From positions 248,001 through 312,000 of the forward strand of contig CAVSMH010000012.1 of the NCBI GenBank assembly GCA_963728965.1: a DNA stretch of 64,000 nucleotides, given 5' to 3'. Positions 1 to 9,500 of this stretch are shown here, in pieces (the stretch's first letter is position 1; every line of letters starts with the position of its first letter). Under the pieces are notes generated by a model. That model was not told the DNA's origin and made no database searches. It worked only from the letters and a program-made list of their open reading frames with translations. The position numbers and the translations under genes were made by a program. This DNA is from DASQZT01 sp963728965. GTDB taxonomy: Bacteria; Acidobacteriota; Terriglobia; Bryobacterales; Bryobacteraceae.

Positions 1-1
1 T

Positions 2-1024
2 CGCCTGTCCAACGCATACGGCGACCGGATGGTGGAGGTGGGCTCGGTCCACATCGCCGTGCGCGCCAAGAACTCCAGCACGGTGCCCGGCTCGGACCGC
101 GTACTGACCTTCGGCGGCCGGCGGACTCTCGTGCTCTCGACCAACGCGCCGGCACTCAGCGATCCGGTGCCATTGCCCGTGCCCGCGGGCGGCGATCTGG
201 CGATCAGCCTCTATCTCCCGAAGGCCGCCGAGGGCGCCGGAATCCACTATTCGGCCCAGCAGACCTCGTACATCGGCAAGGGCGATATGACGGCCGCGGA
301 GTCGATCGCGAACCCCGAATCGATTACGTCATGGGTGTTTCTGACCGGCGTCGATGTGCTGGCGCCTGAGAGCGCTTCGGCGGTGGTGGCCTTCGGCGAT
401 TCCATCACGGACGGGGCGCGTTCCACGGTTGACACCAATCGTCGCTGGCCGGATTTTCTGGCGGAACGGCTTCGCGGGCGGGGCGGGCACGAAGTCGGTG
501 TACTCAATGCAGGCATCGGCGGCAACCGGGTCCTGCGCGATCCGGCGGAGAACATCCGTTTCGGGATGAACGCGCTGGCGCGGTTTGACCGGGATGTCCT
601 GGCGCAGCCGGGCGTGAAGTTCGTGATCGTGCTGGAGGGCATCAACGATCTGGGACATGCCGGGACATCGGCCGCCCTGTCGGAAACGCCCACCGCGGAA
701 GATCTGATCGCCGGCCTGACGCAGATGATCGAGCGCGCCCACGAGCGGGGCCTGAAAATATTCGGCGCCACGCTGACGCCCTTCGCGGGAACCGCCTTTC
801 CGGGTTACTACACGCCGGAGAAAGACGCCAAGCGCAAGAAGATCAACGAATGGATCCGGACTTCGAAGGCGTTCGACGGGGTGATCGATTTCGACAAGGC
901 GGTCCGCGACCCCGATCATCCGGACGCGATTCTGCCGGCCTATAACGGCGGCGATCAACTCCATCCGGGCGATGCCGGCTACAAAGCCATGGGAGCCGCC
1001 ATCGATCTTTCACTGTTCCAGTAA
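2..1024 (+). CDS. GDSL/SGNH-family hydrolase, 5' partial
   Basis: Secreted-type SGNH hydrolase/esterase; the frame is open to the left window edge, so the true start and any signal peptide lie outside. The first methionine at 29 is probably internal, because the codons before it (RLSNAYGD) belong to the conserved N-terminal beta-domain of this family. Block I (AFGDSITDGA, about nt 389-418) carries the nucleophilic Ser, GIND is block III, and DQLHPGDAGY near nt 955-984 supplies the catalytic Asp/His pair. The substrate cannot be read from sequence; relatives act on acyl or acetyl esters, often of polysaccharides. About 160 bp without a gene separates it from the next gene. Confidence 0.85.
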   Translation, partial: RLSNAYGDRMVEVGSVHIAVRAKNSSTVPGSDRVLTFGGRRTLVLSTNAPALSDPVPLPVPAGGDLAISLYLPKAAEGAGIHYSAQQTSYIGKGDMTAAESIANPESITSWVFLTGVDVLAPESASAVVAFGDSITDGARSTVDTNRRWPDFLAERLRGRGGHEVGVLNAGIGGNRVLRDPAENIRFGMNALARFDRDVLAQPGVKFVIVLEGINDLGHAGTSAALSETPTAEDLIAGLTQMIERAHERGLKIFGATLTPFAGTAFPGYYTPEKDAKRKKINEWIRTSKAFDGVIDFDKAVRDPDHPDAILPAYNGGDQLHPGDAGYKAMGAAIDLSLFQ

Positions 1025-1184
1025 CGGTTGTTCGACGCCCACCGCATGTGGCGCACGCACTCGGCTGTTGCGCCGCGATTCCGGCAGCACCTAAGCGAAA
1101 CCCCGCAGTTTATCCGGAATCTCACACGTATTCCTGGAATGAACCTTGTCGCGCTCCCGTCACCGTGGCATAACGGTGCTGCCG

Positions 1185-2432
1185 ATGGTTCCTTCACTAT
1201 TTCCACCCGGAGAGCGGGGTGGCACAGGCAACGAAGCCGCGATTGCCCGGCGCCGCCGGATTGCCACGATTGCCGCGGAAATCGCCGGATCGCCTGGCGC
1301 CCCCGGCAGCATGGCCGGCGTTGTGCGGCGCACAGTGGATCTGCGCGCGTCGCAGCAGCTCGGATGTTCGGGGCTGGCTCGCCTCGCGGCGGAACTGTTG
1401 TCTGCCCGTGAAGGGCCGCGCTCTCCGGGACCCGTGGAATCCGCGCCGCCGCTCGTCCCGGGAGTCGAGGGCGCGGGCGAAATCGTGCGCGTCTGCGAGT
1501 TGCTCGACGATCAACTGGAGGCCCTCCCCTTCGAGCCCAAATCCATCGACGCCATCTTGGATGAGCTGCAGGCGATGGTCGCGTGCGAAGGCGTCCGGCC
1601 GGAACTGGTGGGCGCCCTCCGCGGCCTGCGCTATCGCGATCTCGAGCCGGCCGCGGAACTCGGGCGGCGCCTGCCCGTACAGGCGCGCCTCGCGCAGCGG
1701 GTGTTCCATCAACTCGGCGTGGACCGCGATTACGAAGTCCGCGAGCTGGAAAGCGCATCGGTGCAGGACCCGGTTCTCGCAGGCAGCCTCATTCGCGTGG
1801 CCAATTCGGCTCTATATGGCGCGGAGCAGCGGATCGGCAGCGTCCCCCATGCCATCGCCTACGTGGGTACGGCGGCCGCGCGGCAGGTGCTGCTGGCCGC
1901 CGTCATGCGCCCCCTGTTCGCCTCGGCCGGGCTGGTTCGCCTGTGGAGCCACGGCGTGCAGATGGCGCAACTGTGCGCGGCCCTCGCCCAGCAGACCCAG
2001 GTGCTCGAAACCGGATCCGCGGTGCTCCTCGGCCTCGTCCACGATATCGGATCGCTGGCGGTGCACATGCTGCCCCGCGCGGTGGTTGACTGCTACCGGC
2101 GCCTGACCGAACAGGGCGGTTGCCCGCCTGCGTATGTCGAGCAACTGCTCTTCGGCTGCGATCACGGGGAAATCGGCGCGGGCGTGCTGGATGGCTGGAG
2201 CTTCCCGGAACACCTGGTCGAGGCGGTGCGCCTGCACCATCAGCCCGAGCGTTCGTCCTCCATGATCACTTCCCTGGTCTACCTGGCCGAGTTCTGGTCG
2301 GGCCTGGATGAAGATCTGCCGTCGCACATACGGCTGGAGCAATGCAGCCGGCGGACGGGGCTTTCCCTGGACTCGCTCGCCTCGGTGCGGGTCGCCAAGG
2401 ACGCGCTCGATCGCCTGCGCGCGGTTGCCTGA
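1185..2432 (+). CDS. HDOD-domain signalling protein
   Basis: About 415 residues. The N-terminal 150 residues are unrecognised and Arg/Ala-rich. The rest is an HDOD domain, a catalytically reduced relative of HD phosphohydrolases used in signalling and regulation. It has the usual hallmarks: a helical segment (DPVLAGSLIRVANSALYG), a region around IGSVPHAIAYVG, and a remnant HD motif, GLVHDIGSLA. No receiver or GGDEF domain is attached. ATG 1185 is preferred; an in-frame TTG at 1146 would add 13 low-complexity residues. It stands alone, tail to tail with the methyltransferase gene 8 bp away. Targets are unknown. Confidence 0.8.
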   Translation: MVPSLFPPGERGGTGNEAAIARRRRIATIAAEIAGSPGAPGSMAGVVRRTVDLRASQQLGCSGLARLAAELLSAREGPRSPGPVESAPPLVPGVEGAGEIVRVCELLDDQLEALPFEPKSIDAILDELQAMVACEGVRPELVGALRGLRYRDLEPAAELGRRLPVQARLAQRVFHQLGVDRDYEVRELESASVQDPVLAGSLIRVANSALYGAEQRIGSVPHAIAYVGTAAARQVLLAAVMRPLFASAGLVRLWSHGVQMAQLCAALAQQTQVLETGSAVLLGLVHDIGSLAVHMLPRAVVDCYRRLTEQGGCPPAYVEQLLFGCDHGEIGAGVLDGWSFPEHLVEAVRLHHQPERSSSMITSLVYLAEFWSGLDEDLPSHIRLEQCSRRTGLSLDSLASVRVAKDALDRLRAVA

Positions 2433-2440
2433 ACCGCCCG

Positions 2441-3022
2441 CTACCTGGCCTGGTGCGCCGGAATGGTCCAGAGATACAACCGGTGGCTGAGGAAGGCTGG
2501 CTCGTCGTCGCCGCCCACGGTGATCTCTTTTTCGGGTTTCCAGTCGCCCATGGTGAAGGTGTTGGACACCACCCGCGTTCCCGGCTTCAAATCGCGCAGC
2601 AGCTTGGGACGCAGCTTCAGGTTGATGTCCGACAGCAGGAACAGAGTCACCACCGTGGCCTCGTGAATATCGGCCTCGAACAGGTCGTTCTCTTCGAAGC
2701 GTACCTGCTTTTCGACGCCCGCTTTCCTGGCGTTCTCTTTCGCCTCGTTGATGCGAACCGGGTTGATGTCGATGCCGACCCCCCGCGCTCCAAAGTCCTT
2801 GGCGGCGGCGACCACGATTCGTCCATCGCCGCAGCCGAGGTCGTAGACGATGTCGTTCTTCGTGACGCCGGCCAGTTTCAGCATGGCCTGCACCGCCTGA
2901 TCGGTGGTCGGGACATACGGAACGTCCGGCGCGCGGCGCGGCTGCGGTTCCTGGGCTGCGGCCGCGGCGAGAACGAGCACCGCCATCGCGGCTCTCGAGT
3001 AAACGATCGGTCTGAGGAGCAT
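2441..3022 (-). CDS. Exported class I SAM-dependent methyltransferase
   Basis: 193 residues. ATG 3022 is chosen because it gives an N-terminal signal peptide (hydrophobic AAMAVLVLAAAAAQ) and an upstream GGAGGT ribosome binding site; the frame stays open further upstream without features. SAM motif I is clear (VYDLGCGDGRIVVAA), followed by the acidic end of beta-2 (GVGIDINP) and FEENDLFEA. The C-terminal fold is short, as in small Rossmann methyltransferases. An apparent signal peptide on a SAM enzyme is odd, since SAM is cytoplasmic. The segment could instead be a membrane anchor. Substrate unknown. Confidence 0.8.
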   Translation of the reverse strand: MLLRPIVYSRAAMAVLVLAAAAAQEPQPRRAPDVPYVPTTDQAVQAMLKLAGVTKNDIVYDLGCGDGRIVVAAAKDFGARGVGIDINPVRINEAKENARKAGVEKQVRFEENDLFEADIHEATVVTLFLLSDINLKLRPKLLRDLKPGTRVVSNTFTMGDWKPEKEITVGGDDEPAFLSHRLYLWTIPAHQAR

Positions 3023-3316
3023 CGGTTCACCTCCGGCAATACCCGAGATTACCGCATGACAGCCTCGGTCGGCGTGGGGGCGCCCGGCGCAGATGGGCCG
3101 CCCCTCACATTCGCGCCCGCGACTCGCCGCTCTGCCGGCGGGGTGGGCGCTTCCTGCTCGCCAGCAGTCTCGGCACTCCAATAACGCAGAATCCGATAAG
3201 CCGTTGAGAATGACGGGCAGGGTGGGTCCGGCATAACCGGCCACAGAAGCCATCTATTTTCGCGTTCGTAAATTTGTCTGGCTTTGGTTCAATTCTTGTA
3301 GTATAGTTACTCCAAG

Positions 3317-3664
3317 ATGGAATTCGAGCCCAAGGGCCCCGAGGCTGCCAGACTCCGCCAGCGCAAATTTGCGCTGCTCCGCCAATTCCCTTTCCCCCAA
3401 GATCTGCTGCCAGGCTCGCTGTCCGTCAGCCATACCAAGTGTGGAAAGCCTACTTGCCATTGCGCCAAAGGCGAGGGGCACCCCGCTTGGTCGCTCACCT
3501 TTATGGTGGCCGGTAAGAAGCGGGTCGAACGCATCCCCAAGGATTGGGTGGACGACGTCCGCCGGCGCGTCGCTGCCGGCCACGCCTTTCAGGACGCTCT
3601 GCGCGAGGTCCTCGCCGCCAATGCCGAGTTGCTGGTATTGCGGCGCAAACAGCAGCCCCGCTGA
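3317..3664 (+). CDS. DUF6788-like small protein of an insertion sequence
   Basis: 115 residues. The central motif CGKPTCHCAKGEGHP, followed by a basic stretch and VPKDW-like residues (here IPKDWVDDVRRRV), is typical of the DUF6788 family, small proteins often found just upstream of transposases. The Cys/His set suggests metal binding, but no function is established. It reads directly into the transposase, whose frame overlaps its stop codon (cTGA at 3661-3664). The two could be translationally coupled or joined by a -1 frameshift. Confidence 0.75.
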   Translation: MEFEPKGPEAARLRQRKFALLRQFPFPQDLLPGSLSVSHTKCGKPTCHCAKGEGHPAWSLTFMVAGKKRVERIPKDWVDDVRRRVAAGHAFQDALREVLAANAELLVLRRKQQPR

Positions 3665-4854
3665 CCGGGCCACACGTTCGCCAAATCCAAAACTACGCCT
3701 GCCACTGCCTGGGCCTGAAGTCCTTCTTCCAACGACCGGGCGATGGCCGGGTCCATCCCCATATCCCGGCGCGAGATCTGGTCTGGGCCGTAGTGATCGG
3801 ACGTGTCCTGCGCGCCGCAAGTTTCTTGCGCCTGGAATGGCTGGCGCACTCTCCGGTGCGCGCCGAGTTGGGCTTGAAAGGCCAGTTCGGGGATGATGCC
3901 TTGGCCTACTGCACCGAGCGCATGGACCCGGAGACGACGCGATTGGCTGTGGCGACCGCGCTGCACCAAGCCAAGCGCAACAAGGCCTTCGAGAACAGCC
4001 GCTTCATAGGGCTGGCGCTGGACGGTACCGGCGCGGGGCATACCCACAAAGAACCCTGCCCGTTGTGTGATCCGGTCAAGGATTCCAAGGGTGCAGTACA
4101 TGGTTCCTTGCATCATTTCGTACTGATCAGCATGGTCGGCGTTGGTTTGACGCTGCCGATCGATGTGGAGCCCTACGGGCCTGGCGATAGCGAGTATGCC
4201 GCAGCCCAGCGTTTGCTGCGGCGCGCGGTGGGGCATCTTGGCGCGCGTTTCGCCGACTATGTAGTGGGAGACAGCGAGTATGCCACGGCTCCTTTTCTCC
4301 ACACCGCCGCGGAGGTCGCTCTGCCCATGGTGGCGCGCCTCAAGGAGAACCTTCCTCTTTTAGCCGCTGCCGTGCGCGCCCGCTTTGACGGGCAACCGCC
4401 CCAGGCCGTGTTCCAAGAGGGCGATGATCGGGTCGAGGTCTGGGACGCGGATAATTTCGCTCCTTGGGAAACCCTGAACTGGCCCGCCGTACGCGTCCTG
4501 CGGTACTGCCAGCACAAACGCGATGGGACCGTAATACAAGCCGAATGGCTGACCGACTTCTCCATCCCCAAACTCGGGAGCTTGAGTTTCTACCGCATCG
4601 CCAAAAGCCGCTGGGAGATCGAGAATCAGGGCTTCAACGACGGCAAGAACCGCTATGGCATGGAGCACATCTGCCATCATCAGGCCAACAGCATTCTGAT
4701 CGTATGGCTGCTGATCGCACTGGCCATGGTGATCGAACGCCTTTACCGGTTGCGCTATCTGCACCGTGGTGACCATGCCATTCGCTGCGCCATGCAACTG
4801 CATGACTATCTCTGGTTGACCCTAGGGACCCATAGTCCGCCGGATACCAGTTGA
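3661..4854 (+). CDS. DDE transposase (IS4/ISNCY-like)
   Basis: About 397 residues counted from the overlap with the preceding stop. There is no ATG or GTG near the N-terminus in this frame; the first ATG (3922) would cut off about 87 conserved-looking residues. A CTG start, coupling, or -1 frameshifting from the upstream frame is therefore likely. The candidate catalytic Asp residues sit in GLALDGTGAGHTHK and VVGDSEYATAPF. The Glu lies in YRIAKSRWEIENQGFNDGK, which resembles the YREN signature of IS4-type enzymes. Cys pairs (CPLC) follow the first Asp. Family assignment below the DDE level is uncertain. Confidence 0.75.
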   Translation: MTGPHVRQIQNYACHCLGLKSFFQRPGDGRVHPHIPARDLVWAVVIGRVLRAASFLRLEWLAHSPVRAELGLKGQFGDDALAYCTERMDPETTRLAVATALHQAKRNKAFENSRFIGLALDGTGAGHTHKEPCPLCDPVKDSKGAVHGSLHHFVLISMVGVGLTLPIDVEPYGPGDSEYAAAQRLLRRAVGHLGARFADYVVGDSEYATAPFLHTAAEVALPMVARLKENLPLLAAAVRARFDGQPPQAVFQEGDDRVEVWDADNFAPWETLNWPAVRVLRYCQHKRDGTVIQAEWLTDFSIPKLGSLSFYRIAKSRWEIENQGFNDGKNRYGMEHICHHQANSILIVWLLIALAMVIERLYRLRYLHRGDHAIRCAMQLHDYLWLTLGTHSPPDTS

Positions 4855-5124
4855 CCCCGGCGCCGCGCGGACGGCGAGCACGGCTCCGTTGATCTTTGAC
4901 AACTCGACTCTTTTCCGTGAAGCGATAACCCGCCGGAGCCGCCATTGCTCAAAAGGCCAGCAGGAACGCTGCCGACCTCACGATTCAGACCGCTCCACAG
5001 CGCCGCCCCCTCCTTCGCGGAACTTCCGAGACCGCTGCCTGCTCACACGGCAGTTCCCGGCCGCACCTGATCTGTGCTATTAAAGAGCTACAGGTCCTAA
5101 TAGCAGTTCGATTCAGGAGGCACT

Positions 5125-6270
5125 GTGAACAGCGATTCCTCTCGGCGCAATTTCCTCGCCGCCGGCTTGGCCCTGCCTGCCGCCGGTCTGGCATCTACTA
5201 CGTCTTCCGCACCTCCCGATCCGCCGCAGGCCGCTGAGCCCGCGCGCAAAGTCACCTACCGCGTCCTCGGCAAGACCGGCCTGAAGGTCTCCAGCGTCGG
5301 CTACGGCTGCATGATCACCTCCGACCCCAGCGTGATCACCCGCGCCGTGGATATGGGCATCAACTACTTCGACAGCTCGCGCAACTACCAGAACGGCCAA
5401 AACGAGCGCATGGTGGGCGCGGCATTGGGCGCGAAACGCAAGGACATCGTCCTGTCGAGCAAAGTCGATGCGCTCGACAAGGCCGGCGCCATGAAGGAAC
5501 TGGAGACCAGCCTCAAGGAACTGGCCACCGATCACCTCGATATCTGGCATCTCCACGGCAAAGACACCCCGGAGCGCATCTCCGACGAGTTGCTCGATGC
5601 CATGCAGACCGCCAAACAGCAGGGCAAGATCCGCTTCACCGCCGTCAGCACACATCAGTTGCCCCGGGTGGTGGACCGGATCATCGAAACGAAAGTGGAG
5701 GTCGTCACCGCGGCATACAACTTCACCATGGATCCGAGTTGGGCGCCCGCCATTGAGAAGTTGCAGAAAGCAGGCGTGGGTACAGTCGCCATGAAGGTGA
5801 TGGCCGGCGGGACCCGCGGACGCAATCCGCGGCCGCAGATGCAGCGCCCCAACGCCATGGCTGCCGCCCTGAAATGGGTGCTGCGCAACCCCGGCATTGC
5901 CACCACCATTCCCAGCATGACCGATCACGATCAGCTCGACCAGAATTTTCGGGTCATGTCCGAGGAGTTCGGCGACGCGGACAGCACAATCCTGGCGGCG
6001 CGACTCGAACAGATCCGCCCGTACTTCTGCCGCATGTGCGGCCGGTGCGAAGGCCAGTGCCCCAAGGGCCTGCCGGTGGCGAATATGCTCCGCTACGTGA
6101 TGTACGCCGATACGTACGGCCAGTTCGCCCTCGGCCGGGAGAATTTCCTCGCGCTGTCGGCCGAGCAGCAGGGCGTCCGCTGCAACGAGTGCCCCACCTG
6201 TGCCATTCAATGCCCCAACGGCGTGCAGGTAGCCTCGCGCCTGATCCGCGCCCAGGAATTATTCGCGTAA
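5125..6270 (+). CDS. Tat-exported aldo/keto reductase with C-terminal ferredoxin domain
   Basis: 381 residues. GTG 5125 follows a strong AGGAGG site. A twin-arginine signal (SSRRNFLAAGLALPAAG, residues 5-21) precedes an aldo/keto reductase barrel with a plausible D83-Y88-K113-H144 tetrad. The C-terminus has two complete four-cysteine [4Fe-4S] motifs (C302/305/308/312 and C353/356/359/363, each followed by Pro). This points to a periplasmic redox enzyme that could pass electrons through its clusters rather than only through NADPH. The substrate is unknown. A hairpin at 6276-6307 follows it. Confidence 0.9.
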   Translation: MNSDSSRRNFLAAGLALPAAGLASTTSSAPPDPPQAAEPARKVTYRVLGKTGLKVSSVGYGCMITSDPSVITRAVDMGINYFDSSRNYQNGQNERMVGAALGAKRKDIVLSSKVDALDKAGAMKELETSLKELATDHLDIWHLHGKDTPERISDELLDAMQTAKQQGKIRFTAVSTHQLPRVVDRIIETKVEVVTAAYNFTMDPSWAPAIEKLQKAGVGTVAMKVMAGGTRGRNPRPQMQRPNAMAAALKWVLRNPGIATTIPSMTDHDQLDQNFRVMSEEFGDADSTILAARLEQIRPYFCRMCGRCEGQCPKGLPVANMLRYVMYADTYGQFALGRENFLALSAEQQGVRCNECPTCAIQCPNGVQVASRLIRAQELFA

Positions 6271-6275
6271 TCCAC

Positions 6276-6307
6276 GGACCCGCTGCGGGAGAAATCGCGG
6301 CGGGTCC
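6276..6307 (+). terminator. Stem-loop downstream of the aldo/keto reductase
   Basis: Inverted repeat GGACCCGC / GCGGGTCC with a 16-nt loop, starting 6 nt after the stop codon. There is no T-run, so it is a terminator or 3'-end stabiliser candidate only. Confidence 0.4.
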
Positions 6308-6485
6308 CGCCTGTCTGCATGTAATCGTACATTCGCTCCGGCATCACTTTGATTGAATCCGAACGGCTCGAGCGCACTGCCTCAACTCAGCCAATCACAG
6401 GTTTCACAGCGCAAGCAGATCGCGCGATCCGGGTCGCGCTCCAGCGTGAACTCACCGCGATCTTCGTGTTTTCCGCGGCGGGGGT

Positions 6486-6514
6486 TTGACGCGGACCGTG
6501 CCAGCCGATAAAAT
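6486..6514 (+). promoter_or_regulatory. Sigma70-like promoter of the first TonB-dependent receptor
   Basis: TTGACG (6486-6491) and TAAAAT (6509-6514) are separated by exactly 17 bp. Transcription would begin near 6521, giving a leader of about 15-25 nt before the GTG start. Confidence 0.65.
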
Positions 6515-6534
6515 CACCTCAAATTTACTTTGGG

Positions 6535-9500
6535 GTGATAGGTGTGAAACATTTTTCGGCAAGGCTGCTTTTGGCAGCCCTTTTGACCGCTACGTTGGTC
6601 GCGCAAACGGACCGGGCAACGCTTCGCGGCACTGTTACAGACCCAACCGGGTTGGTAGTGCCAAGCGCTCAAGTGGTCATTGAAGAAGTTGGAACGAACA
6701 TCGAAGCTCGCCGGTTATCCACCGACGAAAATGGAAACTACGAGGCGCCGGCGTTGAAGCCCGGCACCTATCGCGTCAAGGTCGACAACGCTGGCTTCCG
6801 CAGCTTTGTCGCCGACGCTGTCCTGTTGGACGCCGGCCAGGTTCGCCGCTTGAACGTGAGCCTGCAGGTCGGCTCCACGACCGAGTCGGTCACGGTGACC
6901 GGCGGCGCTGCGTTGATCCAGACGGATACCGGCGCTATCTCGGGCGAACTCGACAAGAAAAAGTTCCTCGACCGGCCGCTGGTCGATGTGTATCCTTCTC
7001 CGCTCGCGCTCATGACCACCATGCCGGGTATCCAGGGTAACGGCTGGAACCTGGTGATGTCGGGCGTAACCGATCGCAACAAGCAGACCTGGGCGATGGA
7101 TGGGGTCGCCAACGATACCGCCGGCGACCAGAACGATAACCCGGCGTTTTTCGAGACCGTGCAGGTGAATGAAGTCTCGAGCGGCGCCGACATGTCGCGC
7201 GCCACCAGCTTCAATATGATTTCCAAGCGCGGTTCGAACGACTGGCACGCCAGCGCTTACTACAAACACGAAAATGCCGGCCTGAACGCCCGCGAGTTCT
7301 TTACCCCGCGCAAGACGCCGTACATTTTGCACGAGTTTGACGCGGATTTAACGGGCCCGATCATCAAGAACCGCACGTTCTTCTTCGTGGCCTGGTTCCA
7401 CCAGAACATTCCGCTCGGCTCCTGGGTGAACCGGGCCACCCCGACGGTAGCCATGCGCAACGGCGACTTTAGTGGCCTGGCCACCATCAAAGACCCGTTC
7501 AACAACAAGGCGCCCTTCCCCAACCAGCAGATTCCGGCGAGCATGGTGAATCCTCTTTCCAGGAAGATCATGGATGCCTACTATCCGCTGCCCAACCAGG
7601 GCGTCGCCACTTCGGTCACCAACAACTACGGCTGGTACTTCCCATACAACTCGGATCTGTACAAGGGCGACTGGCCGTTCTTGCGCTTCGATCACAAGAT
7701 CAGCGACGCCAACACCATGTACGTGCGCTGGATGCAGCGCAAGACCCCCTACATCCGGCCGGGTTCCGGCTTCGACTGGTCGGTATACACGCAGGTGCGC
7801 GACCACCGTCAACTGGTGGCCTCCGATACGCACGTCTTCTCGCCCGCCGTGGTGAACATCTTCAGCTTCGGCCACCAGACCGACAACTTCAAATACGGCG
7901 AAGACGAAAAAGGCAACGTGCCGCTGTTCGGCGACGATGTGGTCAAATCGCTCGGCCTGCAGGGCGTGAACGCGGGCGGGTATCACACGATGGGCTTCCC
8001 GCAGGTCGCGGTGCAGAGCCTCAGCACGCTTTACAACAGCAACGGCGCGGTGGGCAACCAGATGAACGACGACGGCGTGAACACCTTCACCGACACCATG
8101 ACCTGGATGAAGGGCAAGCATGTCGCCAAGTTCGGCGGCGAGTTCCGCCGCTACTGGTGGTTCAGCGGCAGCGTGCCCGCCGGCACCTACGGCAACTTCA
8201 ACTTCAACGGATCGATTGCGGGTGTCGGGTTCGCCGAGTTCCTGCTGGGCGTCCCCTATAACGCGACCCGCCTGGATCCGCTGACCAGCAGGGACAGCCA
8301 CGACACGCAGGTCGGCTTCTTCCTCAGCGACACCTTCAAAGTCACTCCGAACCTGACTCTGGACTACGGCATTCGCTGGGACTACTACGGCATCGCCACT
8401 TATGACGACGGGCTGATGTACAACTTCGATGTCCCCAGCGGCAACTGGATCGTCTCCCAGGCGGCGCTGGCGAAGGTCCATCCGCTCTTTCCCAAGAACC
8501 TCCCCCTCGTGGGCGGGCAGGTGGTGCCGAATGCAGATCTCGGCAATATCCATCCGCGCATTTCGGCAGCCTACCGCATCAACAACAAGACGGTGGTGCG
8601 TGGCGGCTATGGCGAGTTCACCGACAGCTGGAGCTACACCCAGCGTCGGCCGGGCTCGAATCCGTTCGGGCTTTCCGAGTCGTACAACAACGTGATTTCG
8701 GCCAGCGGCCCGTTGTTCATGTTCCCGAACCCGTTCCCGTCGAGCCTTTCGAACGCCGTTGCTCCGAGCCAGTCGCCAACCTCGATTCCGATCGATACCA
8801 AAACCGGAACCGTGCGCCAGTTCAACCTGACTTTCGAGCGCGAAATCCACAACCTGGGCCTGCGCCTGTCCTATATTGCCATGCGCAACAGCGGTTTGCC
8901 CTACACCTACAACATGAACAAACCGCGGCCCAGCACCAACACGTTTACCCAGTCCCTGCGTCCCAACCCGCTGTACAACAGCATCACCGTTTACGGCGAA
9001 GACGGCAAGGTCCGCTTCAATTCGGTCCAGATGGAAGTCCAGAAACGCATGGGAGCGTTCGTGTTCAACTCCAACTTCACCTGGTCGAAGAACATGTACA
9101 ACTGGGCCAACACCGAGAACCCATATGACATCACCGACCATTGGGCGCGCGATGCCGCCAACCGCGAGAAGTACTGGGTGACCAGTTTCACCTGGCGGCT
9201 GCCGATCGGCCGACAGCAGCGTTTCCTGGCGGGCGCCCCGGCGATTGTAGACCACGTCCTCGGAGGGTGGACTACCCAGTTCATCACCACGTTTGCATCG
9301 CCCACCTACATGTCGCCGTCGTACTCCAACTGCGATCTGTACAGCCGGACGGGTTGCCTCTCGGATCCCTCGGGTACCAACACCAACGGCGGCCTGCCGG
9401 ACGCGATCGGCGATCCGTACTCGAGTTTCAACAACTCCGGGTACCAGCGCACCATCAACCAGTGGTTCAATCCGTATGCCTACGCGGCACCACCTCGGGG

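Larger units (their letters stand above)
3317..4854 (+). mobile_element. Insertion sequence: DUF6788-like ORF plus DDE transposase
   Basis: Two overlapping reading frames form an IS-like unit. The first encodes a small Cys-motif protein and the second a DDE transposase. Only the coding extent is given: clear terminal inverted repeats or target duplications were not found in about 300 bp on either side. Both frames are intact, so the element may be functional or recently so. The flanking stretches 3023-3316 and 4855-5124 hold no recognisable gene. Confidence 0.7.

Noticed and set aside
3049..3234. Small minus-strand frame upstream of the methyltransferase gene
   Set aside because: Pro/Ala/Arg-rich with no start signal or motif; treated as non-coding.
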